This document shows, in pieces, positions 1 through 7,279 of a stretch of DNA of 36,575 nucleotides (its first letter is position 1; each line of letters opens with the position of its first letter). Made by a program: the position numbers and the translations under genes. The DNA comes from Lentisphaerota bacterium (lineage in GTDB: Bacteria; Verrucomicrobiota; Lentisphaeria; Oligosphaerales; JABHEG01). Location of the stretch: assembly GCA_018676675.1 (NCBI GenBank), contig JABHEG010000276.1, positions 1-36,575 on the forward strand. Reading direction: 5' to 3'. Below the pieces are notes generated by a model. The model saw nothing but the letters and a program-made list of their open reading frames with translations, was not told where the DNA came from and made no database searches.

Positions 1-266
1 ACTTTCGCGAGGGTGGGGTCGTCGCCGGAAAACGGAAGAATCGTCGGTACGTAAACGGTACGAGATCAACAAGATAGTGGTGATTTGGGATGGGCTTTGA
101 GCACGGGAAGCGGCGGGGATCGTCCCCGACCGCCGTGCCTTCTGCCCCCGGCCTGTGAGACGGTCGCTGTGGACATCGACCCTCCAAAGACGCTCCGCTC
201 GGGCACCGTTCGCTGGAAGGCGTGTCGTCCCCGACCGCCGGATCCCCTGGGGCCGCCGAGAGCAAC
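1..266. other. Non-coding flank downstream of the ABC permease operon
   Basis: No convincing gene is visible here; the short open frames are GC-driven and have no recognisable domain. The stretch holds a strong hairpin at 101-138 (listed separately) and a 15-nt direct repeat, cgtccccgaccgccg, at 121-135 and 226-240. The first repeat copy forms the right arm of the hairpin. It lies just after the stop codon of the minus-strand permease gene, so it is the 3' flank of that operon. Confidence 0.5.
101..138. terminator. GC-rich hairpin, possible terminator of the ABC permease operon
   Basis: The arms pair as 101-106 with 133-138, 111-113 with 130-132 and 114-119 with 123-128, leaving a 3-nt loop, a 4-nt bulge and a 1-nt bulge. 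That gives 15 base pairs, nearly all G-C. It lies about 130 nt downstream of the permease stop codon at 267. There is no clear U-tract on either strand, so it may instead be a dispersed palindromic repeat of the genome. Confidence 0.35.
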
Positions 267-2279
267 TCACTTCATCGTTGGGATGATGATGCCGCGGAGA
301 ATGATCTTCTGACAGAAGAGAAAGACGATCAAGGTCGGGATGGAAGCCAACACAAAGGCGGCCATGACCATGTAGGGGAATGCCTGCGCCGTCTGCTGGT
401 ACTGGTAGATCCACACCATCACCGTCCACATCCGTGAGTCCTGGCAGACAAGAAATGCCCACATGAACCCGCCGTACGTCGCGATGAAGGTCAGGAGGGC
501 CTGGTACGCAAGAATGGGTTTGCAGAGCGGCAGGGTGATCCGCGAGAACATGACGAACTCCCCTGCCCCATCGATCGTCGCTGCTTCATAGAGCTCGGCC
601 GGGAGGCTGTCGAAGAACCCCTTGAGCAGGAAAATCCCGAATCCGTTGGCCAGCCTCGGCAGGACAAGTGCCGCGTACGTATTCAGCAACCCGAACTCAC
701 GCAACAGAAGAAAGTTCGGGATCATCGATACCTCGTGTGGAAAGGCCATCGTGGCAAGCAGGAAGAGCAGGATCTTCTGCGTCTGACGCATGTGGAACCG
801 ACTCAGTGCATAGGCAGCCAGAGGATTCACCGTCAGACACGTCAGTATGCTCAGGCCGACCAGAATTGCGGTGTTGAGCAGGGCTCGCCCCTGGACAGCC
901 ATGTATCGGAACACCTGGTGCAGATTGAAGGTGAGAAACGTCCTCATCACCCAGCCCTCCTGCGCGAGGAACTGTGCGTAGTCGATATCCGCAACGGGGA
1001 TCTGCACGGAAGCAAACTCGGTGGCGTCCCAGCCGTAGGCGCGATTCAAATGTCCCACGTCCCCGTAGCGCGTCTGCAAGAACTCCCGGTACGACATCTC
1101 AGGGGACACGCGGTAGTTTGCCAGTTCCGCTGGGGGCAGTTGCAGCAAGTAGTCCCGCCAGAAATTGCGAGCGAGTGGAGCGCGCGGCGGGCGCCCGGTC
1201 CAGGGGACACTCTCCCAATCCGCGTGATCAGCTTTGACCATCCGGTTGTAGCGCTCAATGCTGCCCGTTCGTTCACGTAGATAGGCGCGGTAGCCTGAAG
1301 CCCGTTCAGGTGGAAGCTCAACCATCCAGATCGGCCACTTCTCTTGAACAAACGTCTGCCAGAGCTGCTGGAGGCGGGGATTGGTCGGCTCCGTCTCCGG
1401 AAAAGGCACGTCGTGGAGACCTGACACGTTCAGCCCGGTCCGCGCTCTGAACGCGTCCAGATCGCTGACGGCATTCTCAAGGAACCGCAGCCAGAGATGC
1501 TGTGCCGTGATTGGTGTTTTCCATTCCGCCGGCAACTCGCGCACGAACCGGCAATAGTCTTGCCAGCGCTTCTCATCCAGCGGGGGCAGCCAGGAGCGCA
1601 AGTGGTATGGGTACGAACCCTCGACCATCAACTCCAGGAAGAAGAAGTGTTTGAACTTCGCTTCCTGCCAGCGATCGGCCAACACCGCGAGTCCGCCCTC
1701 CTCGAGGGCTCGCCCGGAGAGAGCGGCTCGGTCGAGGCCCTCCCGCGCCAAATACTCACGCTCGTAGAACTCGCGCATGGTGGTCTGATAGCGAACACGC
1801 GTGAAACGGGCAAACATGGGCAACGTGAGCAGTGGACGATCATACTGTGTGAGCCAATCACGGTAGTCCGCAAGCTGGGTCTCAAGCTGTTTCTGGCGGC
1901 CGTTCTCCGAGCCGAAACAGAAGGGCGGCGTCTCGAAAAACGCCTCATCTTCCCGCATGTTCCGAAACGATTGCCATTCAGACCTCGGGTGATACGCGGC
2001 AGAGAAGAGGCGGAAGTCGCGGGAGACGCGGACGCGCGGAGCCGCGATGTCCAGGTACTTCTCGGCCAGGAACTTCATGTATCGTTCTTCACGATTCCAC
2101 AGATACGTCGGGAGCGGGTGGAACTGTTCGTAGTCCCAGGAATTGGAGACGGCACTGGTGAGCATGATCAGGAAGGGAACGACCATCGAGATCCCCCCCG
2201 CCGTGAGCACCAGATAGCTGAACGTCAGAAACGTAGCCACCGGCCAGCTCTGCCTGCCGACTTTTGTTACAACCGCCAT
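267..2279 (-). CDS. MalG/UgpE-type sugar ABC permease with a ~410-residue extra-membrane insert
   Basis: A 670-residue inner-membrane permease of the binding-protein-dependent sugar family (MalG-like), about 2.4 times the usual ~280 residues. The first membrane segment is near residues 14-42. The remaining segments run from about 462 to 662. The cytoplasmic EAA loop that docks the ATPase is clear at about 564-590 (EAATIDGAG, then PLCKPIL). Residues ~45-455 form one soluble insert between the first and second membrane segments, expected to face the periplasm. The insert carries repeated units of the type YREFLQTRYGDVGHLNRAYG (397-416), with weaker copies near 66-80, 264-294 and 330-360. They resemble a segment of GH42 enzymes such as the one encoded at 13780-16554. 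The ATG at 2279 overlaps the TGA of the upstream gene by one base, so translation is probably coupled. No ATPase gene is adjacent. The permease call is firm; the role of the insert is unknown. Confidence 0.9.
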   Translation of the reverse strand: MAVVTKVGRQSWPVATFLTFSYLVLTAGGISMVVPFLIMLTSAVSNSWDYEQFHPLPTYLWNREERYMKFLAEKYLDIAAPRVRVSRDFRLFSAAYHPRSEWQSFRNMREDEAFFETPPFCFGSENGRQKQLETQLADYRDWLTQYDRPLLTLPMFARFTRVRYQTTMREFYEREYLAREGLDRAALSGRALEEGGLAVLADRWQEAKFKHFFFLELMVEGSYPYHLRSWLPPLDEKRWQDYCRFVRELPAEWKTPITAQHLWLRFLENAVSDLDAFRARTGLNVSGLHDVPFPETEPTNPRLQQLWQTFVQEKWPIWMVELPPERASGYRAYLRERTGSIERYNRMVKADHADWESVPWTGRPPRAPLARNFWRDYLLQLPPAELANYRVSPEMSYREFLQTRYGDVGHLNRAYGWDATEFASVQIPVADIDYAQFLAQEGWVMRTFLTFNLHQVFRYMAVQGRALLNTAILVGLSILTCLTVNPLAAYALSRFHMRQTQKILLFLLATMAFPHEVSMIPNFLLLREFGLLNTYAALVLPRLANGFGIFLLKGFFDSLPAELYEAATIDGAGEFVMFSRITLPLCKPILAYQALLTFIATYGGFMWAFLVCQDSRMWTVMVWIYQYQQTAQAFPYMVMAAFVLASIPTLIVFLFCQKIILRGIIIPTMK

Positions 2280-4999
2280 CAGTTCTCCAATGCTCGCCGG
2301 AACTCAACTTTCTTGAGAATCTGCAACTGCCACACCGTGAACCCGATAAGCATGCTCCCGAGCACCCAGGCCGTTGCGGTCGCCGGGCCGAACTTCAGAT
2401 CCGCGTAGGCCGTGAGCCAGATGTGCAAGCTGAGTACACGTGTCCCGGATCCCCCGCCAGTCATCACAAAAATGTTCTGCATCTGGTGGAACGTCCCGAT
2501 GAAGGCGCCAACAAAGTTGATGACAATGAGCGGGTAGAGCGTTGGTATGGTGATGGACCGTATCTTCTGCCAGAGCCCGGCCCCGTCCAGGTCCGCCGCC
2601 TCGTACAGGTCATCCGGAACGCTCTTCAGGGCGGCAAGGTAGATCAAACTCCCCATTCCTGCACCAGCCCAGAGCCCGGGCAACACCACGCAAATCGGCG
2701 CCCAGAACGTGCTTCCCAACCAGTCGATCGGCTGCATATCGACCCCAATCAGACCAGCCGCACGGAGCAGAATCTGGTTGAGATAGCCACGCGCACTGCC
2801 CTCATACATCTGTTTCCACAGTAACATGATGACAACCCCGGAACAGACTTGGGGAAGAAAGAAGAGCGTGCGGTAGCTCTGCTTGAACCAGGGAATCTCG
2901 TTGAGCAGTATGGCCAGCACGATCGGGACGAGGAAGGTCATGCTCAAGGCCACAACAACGTACCGCAGTGTCGCCAACACCGACTGCTGGAACTGGTGGT
3001 CAAGGAAGACATTGATGAAATTGTCGATCCCAACCCATGTCCTCTCGCCCATCAGACGGTAGTCCATGAACGCCATTGCCGTCCCGCGGATCAGCGGGTA
3101 ATAAGCCCACAATGTGATCGAGAGAAGGGCTGGGGCAAGCAACACCCAAGGCAGCCAACGGCGATGCACGCTGTGTGTCGTACCGACACCCCCGACCTCC
3201 CGTATGGATGCCGCCGCCTTTTCGCGCAGCGCCCGAACGAACAGTGTGACAAAGACCGACACCACGAGAATTGCCCCTCCTAAGACGAGCCAGGCAGTCC
3301 GCCGGTATCGGCGCATGTCGGCTTCCGGGCGAGAACTCATGATGTAGGTGTTGGCCCGGCGCTCAACCGCGTTCAGCGCCAATCGGTAGTCGAACTCCGG
3401 GTCCTGCGCCAACTCATCGAAGACGGCAGCGAGATCATTGCGCGCTACCTGCAGCCAGTTCGCATTGAACGGCTCAAACCGGCGGAACTGGAAAAGCCGG
3501 GCATATTCGCGACGCCAGTGTTCCGGAATCTCCTCGATGTACTCCTCGAGGCCGGCCAGTTTGAGTTTCTCCGGCGTCATGAACATCGCCATGCCCTGCT
3601 GCACCATGTACTGGATGTACATCCGTTTCCCCAGGTCACTGCCGAGGCTGGAGGCTATCTTCCAGGCTTTCCCCCGTCTTATCTGCCCCTTGTCGCCGGC
3701 GAGGGATGGGCTCAACCCCAGCCAATGCGAGCTGATATACAGATTAGGTGAAAGCTCGGACGAGCGAGGGGGAACGGCCCAGAATCCCATCTGATCCGGA
3801 CGCATCTCAAGCTTGCTGGTCGCGTCCTCAGTCCCCACACTCGATTGGAAACAGGCGACCTCTCCACGCTCGAACAACTCCTGCTTCCCAGCATTGTCCT
3901 CAGAGGAATACGTTCGGGCGACGCCACGGATGATGTCGCCGGGAACAAAGCGGACAACGCCGCCGCCAGGGCGCTGGACGGCTCCGACGGCAATATCCTC
4001 CGCAGTCACGTCCAATGGCAGCTGTGTTTCGGGGTCACGAATCCACGGCCCGTGCAGGAGTTTCCAGAGAAAGTCATAAGCAGCGAGGACTTCGGGGGTG
4101 TTGAGGGTCACCTTCCAGCGACTCGGCTGCGCGGCCAGGCTCTCGCCCGTCTCGGGATCTGCGAACGCCAATTCCTCCTTCGGCCACCAGTGAACGTCGC
4201 CCGTTCGCGGGTTCGTTTTCCCCTCCAGAACGAAATTCCCTCCGCTGGCCCAAACCCACGGATAGAGGTAGATATGGTAGCGATGGAGGTAGAGGCCATG
4301 CCGGCCGAAGTGTTTACGTGCCCCGGGGATCTTGATCTCGGGCCGGGTCAGAATCTGCATCCGACGCCAGAACTCCTGCCAATCGGCTGGAGGCGTCTCG
4401 GGGATACCGCTCTCACGCAGAAGGTCCTTGCGGTACACGAGCCCGACGTAGTCACTGCGGCGCGCCGGGATGGTGTAGACGACCCCATCATGCGTGGCAA
4501 TCTTGCGCACGATCGGGTCTAGCTGCTTCCAGTACTCCCACGTCGCCTCGTCATCGTCGATCCGGCCATTGCGATCCGGACTCCCGTCAGGACGCTGTTT
4601 TGCCGTACCATCCGCAAGTACGCCATCAGCGCCGACAAACTCGGTCAGCGGGAGCAGGAAGCCCTGTTCAACGTAGCTGGCAATCTCGTACGTCCACATG
4701 TTGAACACATCGGGCCCGGCCCCCGTGGCAAAGGCCATGATCTTCCCCGACTGGTACCCCATCCCCCCCTGCACCTTAAGAGGAGAGAACTCCGTGCAGA
4801 GAATCGAGGGATCCTGCCGCATCACCTCGAAGCAGACCAGGGGGATGTCCCAGCGCCCGTTGGGACTGTACCACTCAACCCGGATCTCGTGAACTCCCCC
4901 AGGCGGACCGGTCGAGACGGATGCATCGCACAGCAAGTCTCCACTCAGCATCCCCAGGAGTAATGTCAGCAGGGCCGTTCTCACGGCAGATCTCCGCAT
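2279..4999 (-). CDS. Fusion of an extracellular sugar-binding protein with a MalF/UgpA-type ABC permease
   Basis: From the ATG at 4999 this is 906 residues. Residues 1-26 look like a signal peptide (MRRSAVR, then a leucine-rich core). About 37-560 is a family-1 extracellular solute-binding domain, normally a separate protein. A membrane segment follows at ~569-588, then a MalF-like permease from ~615 to the end, with an EAA loop near 800-826 (EAADLDGAG). Residues 140-151 (SPDRNGRIDDDE) resemble an EF-hand or dockerin-type calcium loop with Ser at the first ligand position. The fusion should tether the receptor to its own channel and pairs with the permease at 267-2279. The frame stays open to a TTG at 5191, which would add 64 residues. 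I prefer 4999 because it puts the signal peptide at the N-terminus, although no good ribosome-binding site precedes it. Confidence 0.85.
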   Translation of the reverse strand: MRRSAVRTALLTLLLGMLSGDLLCDASVSTGPPGGVHEIRVEWYSPNGRWDIPLVCFEVMRQDPSILCTEFSPLKVQGGMGYQSGKIMAFATGAGPDVFNMWTYEIASYVEQGFLLPLTEFVGADGVLADGTAKQRPDGSPDRNGRIDDDEATWEYWKQLDPIVRKIATHDGVVYTIPARRSDYVGLVYRKDLLRESGIPETPPADWQEFWRRMQILTRPEIKIPGARKHFGRHGLYLHRYHIYLYPWVWASGGNFVLEGKTNPRTGDVHWWPKEELAFADPETGESLAAQPSRWKVTLNTPEVLAAYDFLWKLLHGPWIRDPETQLPLDVTAEDIAVGAVQRPGGGVVRFVPGDIIRGVARTYSSEDNAGKQELFERGEVACFQSSVGTEDATSKLEMRPDQMGFWAVPPRSSELSPNLYISSHWLGLSPSLAGDKGQIRRGKAWKIASSLGSDLGKRMYIQYMVQQGMAMFMTPEKLKLAGLEEYIEEIPEHWRREYARLFQFRRFEPFNANWLQVARNDLAAVFDELAQDPEFDYRLALNAVERRANTYIMSSRPEADMRRYRRTAWLVLGGAILVVSVFVTLFVRALREKAAASIREVGGVGTTHSVHRRWLPWVLLAPALLSITLWAYYPLIRGTAMAFMDYRLMGERTWVGIDNFINVFLDHQFQQSVLATLRYVVVALSMTFLVPIVLAILLNEIPWFKQSYRTLFFLPQVCSGVVIMLLWKQMYEGSARGYLNQILLRAAGLIGVDMQPIDWLGSTFWAPICVVLPGLWAGAGMGSLIYLAALKSVPDDLYEAADLDGAGLWQKIRSITIPTLYPLIVINFVGAFIGTFHQMQNIFVMTGGGSGTRVLSLHIWLTAYADLKFGPATATAWVLGSMLIGFTVWQLQILKKVEFRRALEN

Positions 5000-5324
5000 G
5001 GGTGGTGGCCGTACCAAAACCACAGTGGGCTCATAGCCCAAGGCTGCTTCACCGACAGTCACAATAGCGGCACAAGAGGAGGCCGCGAGCGCAACGGCAG
5101 ACGTTACAGAGGACTCGAGAACCGCTCTGCGGAGGGCCCCGATGACCTCGCCTTGTCTGTTGATAAAATCCTCCTCAATAGCCTGTGCCAAAAGCCAGGC
5201 AACTCCGCCCAGAGGACGGCTGTCTCGTCTCGCCTGAAACCAAAGAAGATGTACTCTGAAGCGCTGCTGTTATGTTGAGCGCAGGAATGGAGAAGACCGG
5301 ACAGACATCACGGAGACAACACAT
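5000..5324. other. Divergent intergenic region between the ABC operon and the beta-helix gene
   Basis: If the ABC gene starts at 4999, this 325-nt stretch separates it from the plus-strand gene at 5325. On the minus strand the frame is open up to the TTG at 5191, so part of it could be the N-terminus of the ABC fusion. A GAGGAGG sequence on the minus strand (about 5170-5177) looks like a ribosome-binding site but has no ATG, GTG or TTG at usable distance. I found no convincing promoter. GGAG at 5312-5315 is the likely ribosome-binding site for the gene at 5325. Confidence 0.4.
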
Positions 5325-6965
5325 ATGTTGACGACAATTCGAAGTGGCGCGAGCCGACACCGAGTCTGCACGCCACGATGTGGTGCGATGGGAGCATGGC
5401 TTGGGGCGCTTACCGTAGCGTTTCTCGGCCTCTGCAGGCAATGCCCGTCGGCCCGGTGTGAAGAACCCGCTGCAGACGGAGGAAAGAAGCCGATGGACGT
5501 GGTCCGATATGAGACATTCGGAGCTCGGGGTGATGGTGAGACGGACGACATCGACGCCATTGCCAAGGCCCATGAGTTTGCTAACGAACACGGTCTCCCT
5601 GTGAGGGCCGATGACGGAGCAACATACGTGATCGGCGGCAAGAAGAGGACCGCCGTCATACAGACCGACACCGATTTCGGCTCAGCCAAGTTCATCATTG
5701 ACGACACTGATGTCGAAAACCACAGGACGAACATCTTCGAGGTCCGATCGGAGCTGAAATCGTTCAAACTGCAGGGCATTTCCACCCTCAAGCGGAATCA
5801 GCCGAAGATCAGTGTCTTGCTGTCTCACACGTGCCTGATCAGCGTCACGAATTCCCACATCAAGCACTACATCAGGTACGGCGCGAACCAGAACAAGGGC
5901 TCCGCACAGACAGACATCTTCATTGCTGACAACGATGGCAATGTCGACATGAATGCGCCGATCATCTGGGATTTCGACCAGATCACTGACATCACCGCCC
6001 AACCCATGGATAGGGCACGGTTGACCATCACCGGAGGACGTTTCTCCACCATCGCCAACGCCGCTGAATCGCGGTACGCTTACTACGGGCGCGGAATCGC
6101 CATACGCCGCTCCAATGTCGTGATTGACGGACTGCAGCATCGCATCACCGGGGAGGGAGACCACGGCGCGCCCTACAGTGGGTTCATCAACATCGCCAAC
6201 TGCGCCAATGTGACGGTGAAGAACACAATCCTGACGGGACACAAGACATACAGGACCATCGGCTCGGCAGGGAGACCCGTTTCCATGGGCACCTACGACA
6301 TCTCAATCGGCCGGGCCTTGAACGTGTCGTTCGTGAACTGCAGCCAGACCAATGACATCAAGAATGGCAAGTACTGGGGGATCATGGGCTCGAACTACTG
6401 CAAGAATCTTCTTCTCGACACGTGTACGTTCTCGCGGTTCGATGCCCACAAAGGGGTTGCCAATGCCACGATCCGCAATTCGACGCTGGGGCATGCGGGA
6501 ATCAACGCCATCGGCAGCGGAACGTTTACCGTGGAGAACACCACTGTCTATGGCAGGACCTTCATCAACCTGCGGCCGGATTACGGCAGTACCTGGCAGG
6601 GCGAGTTCGTCTTCCGGAACTGCGTTTTTGTGCCTGCGTGCGGAAGACCGGTCAGCGCCAGTCTGATCGGCGGCTCCTATTCCGGGCAGCACGATTTCGG
6701 CTACCCCTGCTACATGCCGGAATGCATCACCGTTGACACACTCCGCATCGACGACACAAGGCACCCTGACGGCTACCGTGGTCCCGCCATCTTCGCGAAC
6801 TTCAACCGGCGTTTCGACGACGATTCCTACGTGGAGAAATACCCATACACCAAGACCAGGGAAGTCGTCTTGAAAAACGTAACCGCCGCCAGCGGCAAGC
6901 CCCTGCGGCTGAGCGACAATCCCGTCATGTTCAGAGACGTGAACGTGATATCCGGCAGCGATTAG
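5325..6965 (+). CDS. Secreted right-handed parallel beta-helix protein (pectate-lyase-3-like fold)
   Basis: A 546-residue exported protein. A hydrophobic segment at ~22-38 (MGAWLGALTVAFLGL) is the signal-peptide core; the start at 5325 is chosen because GGAG lies 9 nt upstream, while the alternative ATG at 5388 has no such site. At ~60-82 the motif YETFGARGDGETDDIDAI is the typical opening of the pectate-lyase-3/polygalacturonase/phage-tailspike beta-helix family. Repeated short strands with Asn and Gly turns follow (for example NCANVTVKNTIL, NATIRNSTLG, GTFTVENTTV). Such proteins bind or cleave polysaccharides. No catalytic set can be assigned by eye, so it may be a lyase, a hydrolase or a binding scaffold. 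It diverges from the sugar transporter operon and is followed immediately by a structured element at 6966-7206. Confidence 0.75.
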   Translation: MLTTIRSGASRHRVCTPRCGAMGAWLGALTVAFLGLCRQCPSARCEEPAADGGKKPMDVVRYETFGARGDGETDDIDAIAKAHEFANEHGLPVRADDGATYVIGGKKRTAVIQTDTDFGSAKFIIDDTDVENHRTNIFEVRSELKSFKLQGISTLKRNQPKISVLLSHTCLISVTNSHIKHYIRYGANQNKGSAQTDIFIADNDGNVDMNAPIIWDFDQITDITAQPMDRARLTITGGRFSTIANAAESRYAYYGRGIAIRRSNVVIDGLQHRITGEGDHGAPYSGFINIANCANVTVKNTILTGHKTYRTIGSAGRPVSMGTYDISIGRALNVSFVNCSQTNDIKNGKYWGIMGSNYCKNLLLDTCTFSRFDAHKGVANATIRNSTLGHAGINAIGSGTFTVENTTVYGRTFINLRPDYGSTWQGEFVFRNCVFVPACGRPVSASLIGGSYSGQHDFGYPCYMPECITVDTLRIDDTRHPDGYRGPAIFANFNRRFDDDSYVEKYPYTKTREVVLKNVTAASGKPLRLSDNPVMFRDVNVISGSD

Positions 6966-7206
6966 CCCGCATTTCTCATGGACCTGGGGTGCGTCGAGCC
7001 TTGTTTTCGCAAGCGGGTGCTGTGGTGACCACTGCCCCGTGCGGTGAGAGCGAGGCTCGGCGTGCCCCAGGTTCACCCAACGGGTGGGCATTGCCTTCTG
7101 GTCTCGGAAACACAGTGTCTCGCCCGAGGACCGACCACTGATTCTCAATGGTCTCTGCCAAAGCGAGAAACAAACGCCACAATGTCCTGCCCATGAGAAA
7201 TGCGGG
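6966..7206 (+). ncRNA. Candidate structured RNA, multi-helix element closed by a 16-bp perfect inverted repeat
   Basis: The ends 6966-6981 and 7191-7206 are perfect 16-nt complements. Inside, 6982-7001 pairs with 7053-7072 over 20 positions: 17 Watson-Crick pairs plus three that would be G-U wobbles in a plus-strand RNA. That arm continues with GTGGT/ACCAC near 7023-7032 at its tip. 7074-7078 pairs with 7082-7086. 7087-7093 pairs with 7180-7186 with one G-U and encloses two more hairpins: 7100-7107 with 7124-7132 (one bulge), and 7133-7141 with 7145-7153 (one mismatch). Nearly all of 6966-7153 is paired. It follows the upstream stop codon directly and ends 73 nt before the next start. I do not recognise it as RNase P, tmRNA, SRP or 6S RNA. 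Alternatives are a cis-acting leader for the gene at 7280 or a non-autonomous palindromic mobile element. Confidence 0.5.
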
Positions 7207-7279
7207 GTAGTGAGCTGCTCCCTGCGGCAGGGCCTGCGGACCTTCACGCAAGATTGGCATTGCTCAAGGAGACAGCATT

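Noticed and set aside
1497..2408. Open frame of 303 codons on the plus strand
   Set aside because: Antisense to the permease insert and crosses the overlap of two well-supported genes; no recognisable motif.
6966..7206. SRP, 6S, tmRNA or RNase P RNA as an explanation of the structured element
   Set aside because: The diagnostic conserved stretches of these RNAs are absent and the branching differs.
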